From Faucicola osloensis_D (GTDB taxonomy: Bacteria; Pseudomonadota; Gammaproteobacteria; Pseudomonadales; Moraxellaceae), in NCBI GenBank assembly GCA_020041925.1, contig CP083409.1: a stretch of 64,000 nucleotides of DNA; one strand, given 5' to 3'. Positions 27,088-36,934 of this stretch are shown here, piece after piece. A program made the position numbers and the translations under genes. The notes under the pieces were generated by a model, which did no database searches, was not told the DNA's origin, and saw only the letters and a list, made by a program, of their open reading frames with translations. How positions within the stretch are numbered: position 1 is the first letter of the stretch; every line of letters begins with the position of its first letter.

Positions 27088-27618
27088 TTATTGTTCGATC
27101 ATAAAACCGCTAAAATATTGTTTGAGCTTGGCAAGCTTGGGCGGAATCACAAAGTTGCAATAGCTTTGGGTCGGGTTGTTGGCGTAATAATCTTGGTGGT
27201 AGTCCTCGGCAACGAAAAACTGCGCAGCAGGATGCACTTCGGTCACTACCTTGATGCCCTGTTCATCACGAAGTTCCCCAATCACACGGTCAATGGTCGG
27301 TTTTTGCTGCGCTTCATCGGTGTAAAACACCACGGAGGCATATTGTCTGCCGACATCATTCCCTTGACGGTCTTGTGTCGTTGGATCATGGGTGGCAAAG
27401 AAAATATCCAATACCGTCTCAAGCGGAATAATGGTCTCATCAAAATCGACTTTAATCACTTCGACATGACCGGTATCGCCGCCACAGACGGCTTTGTAGT
27501 TGGCGCTTACTTCATCACCGCCCATATAGCCTGATGTGACATCGGTCACGCCTTTGACATGGCTAAATACTGATTCGGTACACCAAAAACAGCCACCGCC
27601 TAAAATAATCGTTTGCAT
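27088..27618 (-). CDS. msrA: Peptide methionine-(S)-S-oxide reductase
   Basis: A 176-residue repair enzyme reducing S-methionine sulfoxide in proteins. The family signature GGGCFWC carries catalytic Cys10 at the start of the protein, followed by EaVFxxxxGV-type residues and GYMGGD. GDTGHVEVIKVDFD and the HDPTTQDRQGNDVGRQYASVVFY block are textbook MsrA. No signal peptide is present, so it is cytoplasmic. It is monocistronic with a terminator just downstream. Confidence 0.96.
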   Translation of the reverse strand: MQTIILGGGCFWCTESVFSHVKGVTDVTSGYMGGDEVSANYKAVCGGDTGHVEVIKVDFDETIIPLETVLDIFFATHDPTTQDRQGNDVGRQYASVVFYTDEAQQKPTIDRVIGELRDEQGIKVVTEVHPAAQFFVAEDYHQDYYANNPTQSYCNFVIPPKLAKLKQYFSGFMIEQ

Positions 27619-27766
27619 AATAGTACCTTTTTATGGTTATCTCATTGGTTTGATATAAGGATTAAAATAAATTATTAAAAGTAGAACGGGTGAAAATGTT
27701 AGAATAGCAAAGTTTACTCGCCATTCAAGTTAGGCAATGTAAACCAAGTTTCCGCTATCTAAAAAC

Positions 27767-27824
27767 CTGACAGTTTAAGCGTTTCTTAAGCGTTTTATCG
27801 TTTAAGCGCGCATAAAACTGTCAG
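27767..27824. repeat. Inverted repeat with internal TAAGCGTTT repeats upstream of cmoA
   Basis: CTGACAGTTT and its exact complement are 38 nt apart. The spacer holds several TTAAGCG(T) copies. The element ends 62 bp before the cmoA start, so it could be regulatory or a transcript leader hairpin. Confidence 0.4.
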
Positions 27825-27886
27825 CGATACTAAGTCAGCGGTACTAAGTCTTAGTAACGCTCAATCAGCCATAGTGAGTCAGCCGC

Positions 27887-28661
27887 ATGAGTCAGCCCCA
27901 AGCCAAACCACTCCTCGATACTTTATTTACCACGCCGCTGGATGCCAATGCGCGGTTTAGCTTTGATGAGCAAGTGGTGGCTTGTTTTCCCGATATGATT
28001 CGCCGTAGTGTGCCTGGGTATGGGCAGATGCTCGCCATGTTGCCGATTTTTGCCAAACGCCATTGCCAGTTTCGCCAAACCAATAGCGACGGCAATAAAG
28101 TCAGCCGCGTTTATGATTTGGGCTGTTCACTCGGGGCGGTGAGTTTTGCGCTCGCAGGCGAGTTTGCGCCGCAAGATCTGCAAATCAAAGCCATTGATAT
28201 CTCAGAGCCGATGATCGCCAAAGCGCAAAGTGTACTAATGCAGCATTATCCTGAGCATGATATCGAGCTGATTTGCGCTGATGTGTGTGGGGTGGCGTTT
28301 GAGCGGTGCGATATGATTGTGCTCAATTTAACCTTGCAGTTTTTATCCCCTGACAAGCGCGAGCAGTTACTCAAACGCTGTTATGATGCGTTGGTTGAAG
28401 GCGGTATTTTGATTTTGACCGAAAAAAACCCATTTGCTCGATGAAGCGGACGATGCGTGGCGTGTTGAGCGGTATTATGATTTTAAACGCGCCAATGGCT
28501 ATAGTGAGATGGAAATCAGTGGTAAACGCAATGCACTGGAGAATGTACTTGTCACCGATACCCTCGATTTTCATCATCAGCGTTTAGCAACAGTGGGGTT
28601 TGACCGCCATTTGACGTGGTTTCAGTTTTTAAACTTTGCGTCGATTATTGCGTTTAAGTGA
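27887..28661 (+). pseudogene. cmoA: tRNA carboxy-S-adenosylmethionine synthase CmoA, frameshifted
   Basis: CmoA makes carboxy-SAM for CmoB, which modifies U34 of tRNAs. Residues 1-179 read normally: SFDEQVVACFPDMIRRSVPGY, the SAM motif YDLGCSLGAVS, and VEGGILILTEK. In a run of seven A (28422-28428) the frame then shifts and stops at 28442-28444 after NPFAR. Removing one A restores THLLDEADDAW and the family-typical DFKRANGYSEMEISGKRNALENV to the stop at 28659-28661, giving 257 residues (E. coli 247). The downstream part is undamaged, so the change is very recent, a sequencing or assembly error in a homopolymer, or a slippage site. cmoB follows 48 bp on. Confidence 0.9.
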
Positions 28662-28709
28662 TGATTGCCGTTAAACAATGAAAACCTGTCAATCCTAAAA
28701 GAGTCAACC

Positions 28710-29762
28710 ATGAACAATACCATCAAAACTGCTGAAACCGACGTCTATCTTACCTTGCTGCAATTGGCGGAAAAATACCCAGTTGCCAATGAATGGCTTG
28801 CCCAGTTGCCCAACTGGCTGGCTACCATCAAAGACAAATCACGCTACGCCCATGCACCCTTTTATCAATCGCTCATTGAGCGCTTGCCCGTGGTTGACAA
28901 CGCGCAAGTAGAGTTGAATCAACCCTGTATCACTGCAGCATTGGATTGGCAAGAGAGTGAATACAAGCAAACCCATGCACTACTCAAACGTTTGATGCCG
29001 TGGCGCAAAGGCGGTTTTTTACTGGGTCGAGATGACCTGCAAATCCATATTGATACTGAATGGCGCAGTGACTGGAAATGGGATAGGGTGTTGCCACATA
29101 TCAGCCCACTTCACGGCAAACGCGTGCTAGACGTGGGCGGCGGTTCGGGTTATCACGGCTGGCGTATGGCGGGCGCGGGGGCAAGCACGGTGATTGTGAT
29201 TGACCCATCGTGTCTGTTTTATAACCAGTTTATGGCGATTCGGCATTTCGTCAGAGACGCTGACCGTAACGATTTTGGACGCAACAGGGTGCACTATGTG
29301 CCCGTACCGCTTGAAGCCTTGCCCAATCCTAGCTTGACTAGCGGGCAAGCAGGTCTGTTTCATACCGTATTTAGTATGGGCGTGCTGTATCACCGCGCGT
29401 CACCGTTTGAGCATCTTGAGCAATTATACAATCAGCTAGCAAAAGGCGGAGAATTGGTACTAGAAACCTTGGTGATTGAAGGGGATGCAACATCCGTGCT
29501 AGTGCCAAGTGAGCGTTATGCAAAGATGAATAACGTGTATTTTATCCCCTCGGTTGCGGCACTGGCGCTGTGGCTGTACAAAGTAGGCTTTGTCGAGGTG
29601 CGCTGTGTCGATGTGGATGTGACATCGACGGATGAACAACGCAAAACCGACTGGATGGATTATCAATCTTTAAGCGATTTTCTTGACCCCAATGATAGCA
29701 GCAAAACCATCGAGGGCTATCAACGCCCGACCCGTGCGGTGATGATAGCCAAACGACCGTAA
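28710..29762 (+). CDS. cmoB: tRNA U34 carboxymethyltransferase CmoB
   Basis: 350 residues from ATG 28710 (AAGAG in front; the frame is open from TTG 28665). CmoB transfers the carboxymethyl group of carboxy-SAM to 5-hydroxyuridine at tRNA position 34, giving cmo5U, which widens wobble reading. Visible are MPWRKGGF and the SAM-binding VLDVGGGSGYHGWRMAG (from 139), then DPSCLFYNQF and VFSMGVLYHR, all family hallmarks. Length matches E. coli CmoB (323) plus a slightly longer N terminus. It works directly after CmoA, whose gene upstream carries a frameshift. Confidence 0.96.
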   Translation: MNNTIKTAETDVYLTLLQLAEKYPVANEWLAQLPNWLATIKDKSRYAHAPFYQSLIERLPVVDNAQVELNQPCITAALDWQESEYKQTHALLKRLMPWRKGGFLLGRDDLQIHIDTEWRSDWKWDRVLPHISPLHGKRVLDVGGGSGYHGWRMAGAGASTVIVIDPSCLFYNQFMAIRHFVRDADRNDFGRNRVHYVPVPLEALPNPSLTSGQAGLFHTVFSMGVLYHRASPFEHLEQLYNQLAKGGELVLETLVIEGDATSVLVPSERYAKMNNVYFIPSVAALALWLYKVGFVEVRCVDVDVTSTDEQRKTDWMDYQSLSDFLDPNDSSKTIEGYQRPTRAVMIAKRP

Positions 29763-29841
29763 CGATACATGAACAAGTTACAAGGGTAATGCAGTTTGGG
29801 GTAATGGCGTTTTAGGCTAGTGATGTTTAGAGCCGGGTAGT

Positions 29842-30060
29842 TTAAAGCGTCCTACTAAAATACCACTCCAAGACCATTTTGATGAGAAAGCCAAAAAAAC
29901 CGCCGCCCAGTGCCAAAAAAATCCAAAATGTGCCTTGCTTGCCTGCATTGTTTTTCTTGGAAATATCAAACATGATAAAAAATAAAAACGCGATAAAGAT
30001 AGGCAGCAGCACATACATGCCAAGTTTGGTGATTAACTCATTAGAGACTAAAACAAACAT
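29842..30060 (-). CDS. DUF2788-family small membrane protein
   Basis: 72 residues with two hydrophobic helices (about 14-31 and 45-65) separated by the basic loop ISKKNNAGKQGTF. The order helix, D-x-x-K-K, A-G-(K/R)-x-G-T-F, helix is the DUF2788 pattern. Function is unknown. An AGGAT ribosome site precedes the ATG. TATAAT lies on the reverse strand at 30108-30113 inside a GCGTAT-T-ATACGC palindrome, a plausible -10 about 48 bp before the start. Confidence 0.75.
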   Translation of the reverse strand: MFVLVSNELITKLGMYVLLPIFIAFLFFIMFDISKKNNAGKQGTFWIFLALGGGFFGFLIKMVLEWYFSRTL

Positions 30061-30107
30061 GTGATTATCCTATTATTGTCATCAGATATTACAAAATTTT
30101 AGCGCGT

Positions 30108-30113
30108 ATTATA
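30108..30113 (-). promoter_or_regulatory. Candidate -10 box of the DUF2788 gene
   Basis: TATAAT on the reverse strand sits in a 13-nt palindrome (30104-30116). No convincing -35 is seen at 16-18 bp. Confidence 0.35.
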
Positions 30114-30326
30114 CGCCAAAAAACCGCGTTTCCTTGTAATGGCATGTATCTTTTGACAGGATTATAATGAAAAAATCATCAAAAATTGGTATATTGAACG
30201 CCAAAATCCATGCCCATCGATTGTGAGTGAGTGATAGCCTCAAATCGATGGTGATTCATTGATTTATCGTGCTTTTTTAGCTATCAATCCTGCAACAAAA
30301 CCTGTGAGCCAACAAAGAGAATTTCC

Positions 30327-32144
30327 ATGTCAGAACAACAACCCGTCATTTCGCAAGCCTTAGCATTAGTGGTGGAATCACTAAAACAACAGCAAATTTT
30401 GCCAATCGATTGGGTTGATAACAGTACCATCAGCCGCACCAAAGACCAAGCGCACGGCGATTTTGCCAGTAACCTTGCTATGATAGCTGCCAAGACTGCC
30501 AAGAAAAACCCGCGTGAACTGGCGCAAACCATCGTGGCGATGTTGCCTGCCTCGGACATGATTAGCAAAGTTGAGATTGCAGGACCGGGGTTTATTAACT
30601 TTTTCTTAGATGATAACGCGCGTTTTGCTATCTTAGACACCATTATGGAGCAAAAAGGCGACTTCGGTACATCCGAAGAATTTGCCGGTCAAAAAATCCA
30701 AGTTGAGTTTGTCTCTGCCAACCCAACCTCAAGCCTGCATGTGGGTCACGGTCGCGGCGCTGCGTTTGGCATGAGCGTGGCCAATTTACTAGAGGCAGTT
30801 GGCTACCAAGTCGGGCGGGAGTATTATGTCAATGATGCGGGTCGTCAGATGGATATTTTGGCAACCAGTACCTATTTGCGCTACCTTGAGCTGTGCGGTG
30901 AGCCAATTGTATTTCCCACCAATGCCTACCAAGGCGATTATGTCAAAGATATTGCCAAACCCATCAAAAAACAGCATGGCGATAGCCTAAAAACCGCTTG
31001 GGAACATATGTTACTCAATGTACCTGCCGATGCCGAGTACCAAATCGATGCCAACGGCGAAAAAGTATGTGTCTCAGGTGATAAAGAAGCCCATATTGAC
31101 GGGCTGATTGCCAATGCCAAAGCCAATTTGGGCGATAATTATCAGATTTTTCATGAAGCCGCACTTAGTACCATCTTGGCAGATATCCAAGATGATTTGG
31201 CAGATTTTAACGTGCATTTTGACCAATGGTTTAGCGAAAAATCAATCCAAGATGCCATTGTGCCTGCTTTGGAATTATTAGAGCAGCGGGGTTTTCTATA
31301 CCAAAAAGACGGCAATTTGTGGTTTAAATCCACCGAATTTGGCGATGAAAAAGACCGTGTCGTCCGCCGTGCCAATGGTCAATTTACTTATTTTGCCTCG
31401 GATATCGCCTATCACAAGGACAAGCTTGACCGTGGCTATGACAAAATTATTGATGTGTGGGGCTCAGACCACCACGGTTACATCAAACGCGTGAAGGCGG
31501 CATTGACAGCGATGGGCTACGATGCCCAGCGTATGGATGTGATTTTAGTGCAGTTTGTCACCCTATGGCGTGGTACAGAGCAAATCCAGATGTCATCACG
31601 CTCAGGTCAGTTTGTGACCTTACGTGAACTGCGTCAAGAAGTCGGCAATGATGCCGCGCGCTTTTATTATGTCGCGCGTAAACCAGAACAGCACATTGAC
31701 TTTGACTTAGAGCTTGCCAAATCGCATACCAAAGATAATGCAGTGTATTATATTCAATATGCGCATGCGCGTATTTGCCGTGTGCTTGAGCGTACTGAAG
31801 AGCGCGGTATCAAAGTCGATGACAAAGCCGGCAAAGCCCACCAACATCTGTTGACCCAACCTGTTGAAACGGATTTATTGAGCTTACTGGCTTCTTACCC
31901 TGAAGTGCTACGCCGTGCTGCCGTTAATTATGAGCCGCATTTATTGACCAATTACCTCAAAGATTTGGCAAGTTTGTTCCACGGTTGGTACAACGATAAC
32001 CGTATCTTACCCAAAGATGGCGAAACCCCGACCCAAGACGAGCTTGACTTGATGCAAGCGCGTCTGCGGTTATCAAAGTCGGTACGCCAAGTGATTCAAA
32101 ACGGCTTAATTTTGCTCGGATTAACGGCACCAACCAGTATGTGA
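30327..32144 (+). CDS. argS: Arginyl-tRNA synthetase
   Basis: A 605-residue class I synthetase charging tRNA-Arg. It has the N-terminal Add-1 domain (about 1-110, DQAHGDFASNLAM), the HIGH box as HVGHG (138-142), a KMSKS-equivalent around QMSSRSG (about 421) and a C-terminal DALR anticodon-binding domain (from about 485, AHARICRVL). Like other ArgRS it lacks a canonical KMSKS lysine. Length is slightly above E. coli ArgRS (577). It is followed at 62 bp by a SPOR protein, an arrangement known from Pseudomonas. Confidence 0.97.
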   Translation: MSEQQPVISQALALVVESLKQQQILPIDWVDNSTISRTKDQAHGDFASNLAMIAAKTAKKNPRELAQTIVAMLPASDMISKVEIAGPGFINFFLDDNARFAILDTIMEQKGDFGTSEEFAGQKIQVEFVSANPTSSLHVGHGRGAAFGMSVANLLEAVGYQVGREYYVNDAGRQMDILATSTYLRYLELCGEPIVFPTNAYQGDYVKDIAKPIKKQHGDSLKTAWEHMLLNVPADAEYQIDANGEKVCVSGDKEAHIDGLIANAKANLGDNYQIFHEAALSTILADIQDDLADFNVHFDQWFSEKSIQDAIVPALELLEQRGFLYQKDGNLWFKSTEFGDEKDRVVRRANGQFTYFASDIAYHKDKLDRGYDKIIDVWGSDHHGYIKRVKAALTAMGYDAQRMDVILVQFVTLWRGTEQIQMSSRSGQFVTLRELRQEVGNDAARFYYVARKPEQHIDFDLELAKSHTKDNAVYYIQYAHARICRVLERTEERGIKVDDKAGKAHQHLLTQPVETDLLSLLASYPEVLRRAAVNYEPHLLTNYLKDLASLFHGWYNDNRILPKDGETPTQDELDLMQARLRLSKSVRQVIQNGLILLGLTAPTSM

Positions 32145-32206
32145 TATGATTAAGATACGCTAAAAACGCTGTAATATTACCGTATCCCATGTCGTAGGAG
32201 ATGATG

Positions 32207-32932
32207 ATGGCAAGACCCAAAGGAGCGACCCCGCGTAAAGCGCCAAGCACGATGTCGTTTTTTGCTGCCATGTTGGTGGGCATGATATTGACCGTGGGGA
32301 TTGGTCTGTTTGTTTATTTGTGGAATCCATTTAACCAAGGCAAAACCACGAGCAGCGACGAAGCGCCGATGGTGCAGCCAAAGGTGCAAGACAAACCCAA
32401 AACCAATAACTACGAGTTCTATGATCTGCTCAAAGAACAGCAGGTCAGTGCCGTCCCAGACGAGGCGGCTGCCAGTCAGCCAGTCTCGGCGCAGCCTGAT
32501 GTGGTGTTGACCCAACCTGACAGCACCAGTGCGCCAAAATCAGCGAATGTCAGCGTGGTCGATAATCCCTTGTTGTCTGATGATAACGGTACCAAACCAC
32601 GCGCTTCAGCCAACAATAGCACGGTAGACACTAGCACCGCTGCCGATGAAAAAAGCAGTGCCGATGCCATTGTGATTGGCAATGAAGAGCCTACGCGGAC
32701 TTATATCTTGCAAATCAATAGCTTTGATAATGCTGATGATGCCGATAGACGCCGTGCTGAAGTGCTAATGGCGGGCGTGGATGCCCAAATCGTCAAAAAA
32801 CGCTTAAACAATGACCAAACTGTCTATCAAGTTATCTCTCGCGCCATGAGTAGCCCAGAGATGGCGGCGCAAGCCCAGCGTCAACTACAAAATAGCCGCA
32901 TTGATTCATTGATTGTCGAGCAGCGTCGCTAG
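32207..32932 (+). CDS. SPOR-domain (FtsN/DedD-like) inner-membrane protein
   Basis: 241 residues. Three ATG codons in a row (32201, 32204, 32207) follow AGGAG; the third has proper spacing. A short basic cytoplasmic start (MARPKGATPRKAPS) leads to one membrane helix (about 17-38), a long Ser/Asp/Gln-rich periplasmic linker and a C-terminal SPOR domain (about 163-241, TYILQINSFDNADDADRRRAEV) that binds denuded peptidoglycan at the septum. The layout is that of FtsN-like division proteins. The essential FtsN segment cannot be identified by eye. A gene of this kind follows argS in Pseudomonas too. Confidence 0.88.
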   Translation: MARPKGATPRKAPSTMSFFAAMLVGMILTVGIGLFVYLWNPFNQGKTTSSDEAPMVQPKVQDKPKTNNYEFYDLLKEQQVSAVPDEAAASQPVSAQPDVVLTQPDSTSAPKSANVSVVDNPLLSDDNGTKPRASANNSTVDTSTAADEKSSADAIVIGNEEPTRTYILQINSFDNADDADRRRAEVLMAGVDAQIVKKRLNNDQTVYQVISRAMSSPEMAAQAQRQLQNSRIDSLIVEQRR

Positions 32933-32947
32933 GCTGATTTGCAGGCA

Positions 32948-32978
32948 AAAAAACCGTGTTGTGATAACACGGTTTTTT
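32948..32978. terminator. Bidirectional terminator between the SPOR gene and plsB
   Basis: A 13-bp perfect stem AAAAAACCGTGTT with its complement, 5-nt loop, and T runs on both strands. Confidence 0.93.
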
Positions 32979-32992
32979 ATTATTCGGTGGCA

Positions 32993-35728
32993 TTAAGCTT
33001 TTTTACGACTAAATTTGCGTTGCTTTTTGTTTTGCAGTTCAGTCAAGGTGCGTTTGATTTCTTCATCAGTCAGTTGTGAAATTTGCTGTAAGATATGCAT
33101 CACGTCCATATTAAGGATAAATCGCGCGCTTTTTGCCATGGTATGAATGCGAGCATCAAACTCAATCACTCCGCTAGCCGACACCGTAATATAGCCTAGA
33201 CGCTCTAGCGCATCCATAAAGCTAGTAAACAAGGCACGGTCAAAGAAATCTGGCATATCATCTTCGTATAGCACGGATAGACGCTGACCGAGCAGATGAC
33301 CCAAATCAATCACTTGATCTTTGGTGAGTTTGCCTGAGCCTTGCTGACTCAGCAGCGCAAGTACCATAAAGTAGCGCTCTAGACTTTGCTCAACTGAGTT
33401 GGCAAGCACTGTCAACTGCTGATAGCTACGGGTATTCGGCTCTGGCGTGGTCAGGATGCGATGACCATCCGCATTCACCCCTTTGTCCACGATGATGTTT
33501 TCTTCGACCAAAGTATCGATATGCTCACGCAAAGTGTCATTTAGGGTGCGCAGTGGGTATTTCAAAAACAACTCTGCTTGCAAGAAGGGGTACATAATAC
33601 CCACCACCCGCTCAATGGTGTTTAGGCTCATGGTGCCATTACGCTGTATCAATGATGCACACAGTGACGCGATAATATAAATATGCAAAATATTGTTGCG
33701 AAAATAACTCAGAAGCGGCGCTTGACCGTCAGCAATACGAATCAAGTCACCGAGCACATGTGGGGTGCGCTCGATGAGTTTAAGCTTGACACCATAGTTA
33801 ATAATGGATTCTGGGCTTTGCTGGGTGATTGACACATCATCATCATACGGGATTTTTTCTGCGATACGTTGATACAGTGCCAACTGTTCACGACAGCTTT
33901 GCTCATCGAGTGCGCCATGGGGTGTGTCGAGCAGTACCAAAGCTAGCAAAGTGACTGGGTTAAGCACCGCAGAGCGGTTGATACGCTGCATGATTTTGAT
34001 GCCCAAATTGTCAATCATGTGAGTGACATTGGCAGGCATATCACTATCGGTACGGTCTTTGGGTAGGGTATTTGGGGCAACGTCAAATTTTTTCATAAAA
34101 TCAGCTAGATACAGCGGCTGACCAAAACTGACGTGCACATGACCGAAGATGCGCTCGATTTTTCGGCTGGCTTTTAACAGACCGAGTAGCGACTCAGATT
34201 CTTTGGGCTTGCCTTTAAGCTCACCGACATAAGTGCCGCCTTCCATAATACGTTCATAACCGATGTAGGTCGGGATAAAGACAATCGGTTTGCCCGCTTG
34301 GCGCAGATGGCTTTGTACCGTCATCGCTAGCATTCCTTTTTTGGGCGGTAACAAGCGACCTGAGCGCGAGCGTCCGCCTTCGATGAAGTACTCAATCGGC
34401 GTGTTGCGCATCAACATACTATGCACATATTCACGAAATACTGCAGAGTACAGCGGATTACCTTTAAAACTGCGACGCATAAAGAAAGCGCCACCATTGC
34501 GTAGTATTTGACCTAGCACAGGGATGTTTAGGTTCTCGCCTGCGGCAACGTAGGGCACACGCAGCCCACGTTTATAAATCACGTATGACAGCAACAGATA
34601 ATCCATGTGACTGCGGTGGCAAGGCACATAGATGATTTCATAGTCGGATGCCAGTTCGCGTACCCGCTCAAAGTGCGCTACTTCAACCCCGTCATACAAC
34701 TGTGTCCATAGCCATGTCAAAAAGCGGTCAAAAAAGCGCACGGTTGCATACGAGTAATCACTGGCTATCTCGTTCAAATACCCACGCGCCAGTTTTCGGC
34801 TTTTGGCGAGTTCACGCGAGTTTTCTTTGCTATCGATATTGATGGCATGCTGAATGGCAGGCGTATACAGAATTTTATCGACCACATTGCGACGGTCTGA
34901 TAAGTCAGGACCCAAAATGGCTTCTTGTTGTTTATCCAGATAACCTTCTAAACGCTGCTGTACTCGTTCAGTGATGGTGTGTAAATGATGGCGGTCGTTA
35001 CTAGAAGCATCAGTGGATATCAGGCTATCGGCTTGCAGCGCAGGGTTTTTGCTAATCTCATCTTCGATGATGCCACGCAGGTCTTTGGGTGAGTGAAACT
35101 GCACATAAGTATCCCGCCCTTTGACCCCAATATTAAATAGCTGTTTGCTGATGGTGGGTACTTGCCATTCATCAGCGGTGAGGAGGTTAAACAGCGAATC
35201 TTCTTTTTCTGGTGCGCGTCCCCACAAGATAGTGACGGGGATAAAATCAATGTGTAGCGTTGGGTATTGCTCGACGGCTTCAATCAAGCGTAATAGGCGA
35301 GGTGAGAATACGGCGATGTCATGAGACAGCTTTTCTGTTTTATGGTGATGCAAAAAAATCATTGCGGTATTTTCATCAATACCATGCGCCCGATCGATGA
35401 CATTGGCTAGGGCAGGGGGTAAGTCGTATTGTTTGGTTTCCAGGTCAATTAAAATACTATTGCTACGAGAATATTCTTTGAGCACATAAAAGGTGAGTCG
35501 CTGGCTTGAGGTATCGTTATCGCTTGCTGGCGGTAGCTTATCATCGCCACCATGGGTGCTAGCTTCGCTAATATTGGGGATGTCGCCGATAAGTTTGGAT
35601 TTGACGGCGAGCCCCAATAATTTGCCAGAGACTTGTCGGTATAGATTTTTTAATAGCGGGGTCGCAGCAGGATGGGTACCTTTGTTGTTCGCTTCGGTAG
35701 TGCCTGAATTTTTCCCTACGTGATTCAT
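32993..35728 (-). CDS. plsB: Glycerol-3-phosphate acyltransferase PlsB
   Basis: A 911-residue membrane-associated enzyme that acylates glycerol-3-phosphate at sn-1, the first step of phospholipid synthesis. The start is ATG 35728 behind AGG; the frame continues back to TTG 35782. The four acyltransferase blocks are clear: HRSHMD (371-376), GGAFFMRRSFKGNPLY, EGGRSRSGRLLPPKKGML and FIPTYIGYER. It is about 100 residues longer than E. coli PlsB (807), mostly in the N-terminal part before the catalytic domain (Asn/Gly/Thr-rich start and a DnaJ-unlike linker). It is convergent with the SPOR gene. Confidence 0.95.
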   Translation of the reverse strand: MNHVGKNSGTTEANNKGTHPAATPLLKNLYRQVSGKLLGLAVKSKLIGDIPNISEASTHGGDDKLPPASDNDTSSQRLTFYVLKEYSRSNSILIDLETKQYDLPPALANVIDRAHGIDENTAMIFLHHHKTEKLSHDIAVFSPRLLRLIEAVEQYPTLHIDFIPVTILWGRAPEKEDSLFNLLTADEWQVPTISKQLFNIGVKGRDTYVQFHSPKDLRGIIEDEISKNPALQADSLISTDASSNDRHHLHTITERVQQRLEGYLDKQQEAILGPDLSDRRNVVDKILYTPAIQHAINIDSKENSRELAKSRKLARGYLNEIASDYSYATVRFFDRFLTWLWTQLYDGVEVAHFERVRELASDYEIIYVPCHRSHMDYLLLSYVIYKRGLRVPYVAAGENLNIPVLGQILRNGGAFFMRRSFKGNPLYSAVFREYVHSMLMRNTPIEYFIEGGRSRSGRLLPPKKGMLAMTVQSHLRQAGKPIVFIPTYIGYERIMEGGTYVGELKGKPKESESLLGLLKASRKIERIFGHVHVSFGQPLYLADFMKKFDVAPNTLPKDRTDSDMPANVTHMIDNLGIKIMQRINRSAVLNPVTLLALVLLDTPHGALDEQSCREQLALYQRIAEKIPYDDDVSITQQSPESIINYGVKLKLIERTPHVLGDLIRIADGQAPLLSYFRNNILHIYIIASLCASLIQRNGTMSLNTIERVVGIMYPFLQAELFLKYPLRTLNDTLREHIDTLVEENIIVDKGVNADGHRILTTPEPNTRSYQQLTVLANSVEQSLERYFMVLALLSQQGSGKLTKDQVIDLGHLLGQRLSVLYEDDMPDFFDRALFTSFMDALERLGYITVSASGVIEFDARIHTMAKSARFILNMDVMHILQQISQLTDEEIKRTLTELQNKKQRKFSRKKA

Positions 35729-35850
35729 AGTATGCCTAGTGATTGCGTGAGTTTTTTCGTGAGTTTTTAAAGATAAATACAAGGTTTAAAATATGTCTTA
35801 TCATGCCATAGATTGATGAATTTCTAAACCTTATCACTCAAAAATTCTTG

Positions 35851-35856
35851 TATAAT
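35851..35856 (+). promoter_or_regulatory. Candidate -10 box of tesB
   Basis: TATAAT overlaps the first in-frame ATG (35855) of the tesB frame. If used, transcription would start near 35863, so translation must begin downstream. Confidence 0.5.
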
Positions 35857-35911
35857 GAGTGACTTTAATCCATTTTATCTACCCAAAATAACGGTAATCA
35901 TAAGAGCGTCT

Positions 35912-36880
35912 ATGGCAAGCCAGCAAGATATGAACCATACCCATAACATTGATATCACTCACCAACCACAGGTGCCCGTAACGCAGCAGCAGTTTGAGCA
36001 GCAAGCGATTTGGCAGCAATTAGTCACGCAGTTATTAGAAACCTTAACCCTCGTACCGTATCAAGACAGTGTATTTATTGGGCAAAGCCACGACTATGTC
36101 GGTGCGCGCATCTTTGGTGGGCAAGTACTGGGACAAGCATTGATGGCCGCCAGCCATACCGTAGAGCATTCAAAACCTTGCCACTCATTTCATGGCTATT
36201 TTTTGCGCGGTGGCGATATCAATAAGCCTGTATATTACCAAGTCGATAAATTACGTGATGGTCGTAGCCTTGCTTCACGTCAAGTGACAGCACGCCAATA
36301 TGATGACGATAACCAACCGAGCATAATTTTTACCATGCTGGCGTCTTTTTCACCGTTTGAAGAAGGGCTTGAGTATCAACAAGCGATGCCAACGTATCCT
36401 GCGCCAGATGTGTTGCTGACCGAGCAACAGCTTAAAGACCAAGTGGTAGGCAAAATCCCCGATGCGCTCAAAGCACGCTTTATGCGCCAGCGTCATATCG
36501 AAATTAAACCGATACAGCCGCGTGACCCGATTCATCCAAAAATCATGGAACCAAGCCAAGCCAACTGGCTGCGTATTCCGCAGCTGGGTAAACAGTCAAT
36601 TCAAGTGCAACAGGCACTGCTCGCATTTTCTTCTGATTTTTATTTGATTGGTACAGGGCTGATGCCACACGGGATTAGCTTTATGACTAAAGGCTTGCAA
36701 GCAGCAAGTATCGACCATAGTATGCATTTTCACCGCCCATTTGATATGAATGATTGGTTACTCTACAACATGTGGTGTGATACCACGTCACAGTCAAAAA
36801 GCTTAAACCACGGTCAATTTTGGCAAAATGGCAAATTGGTCGCCACAACCCAGCAGCAAGGGCTAATGCGCCTGCGCTAG
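35912..36880 (+). CDS. tesB: Acyl-CoA thioesterase II
   Basis: 323 residues from ATG 35912 (AAGAG nearby). The open frame has an earlier ATG at 35855, but that lies in a TATAAT. A further alternative is ATG 35930. TesB is a double hot-dog thioesterase hydrolysing medium- to long-chain acyl-CoA. Visible are GGQVLGQALMAA (about 68), SFHGYFLRGGDINKPVYYQVD, and the second half with DHSMHFHRPFDMNDWLLY, carrying the catalytic Asp/Gln/Thr framework. The N-terminal about 30 residues are Gln/His-rich and outside the family. A second hot-dog thioesterase follows at 54 bp. Confidence 0.92.
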   Translation: MASQQDMNHTHNIDITHQPQVPVTQQQFEQQAIWQQLVTQLLETLTLVPYQDSVFIGQSHDYVGARIFGGQVLGQALMAASHTVEHSKPCHSFHGYFLRGGDINKPVYYQVDKLRDGRSLASRQVTARQYDDDNQPSIIFTMLASFSPFEEGLEYQQAMPTYPAPDVLLTEQQLKDQVVGKIPDALKARFMRQRHIEIKPIQPRDPIHPKIMEPSQANWLRIPQLGKQSIQVQQALLAFSSDFYLIGTGLMPHGISFMTKGLQAASIDHSMHFHRPFDMNDWLLYNMWCDTTSQSKSLNHGQFWQNGKLVATTQQQGLMRLR

Positions 36881-36934
36881 TGATTCAATAATTTTTACCT
36901 TGTATTAAACAGTAGCCGTATGAGAGAGAAAAAT

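Noticed and set aside
30153..30168. TTGACA next to TATAAT as an argS promoter
   Set aside because: The two hexamers are only 4 bp apart, which cannot form a sigma-70 promoter.
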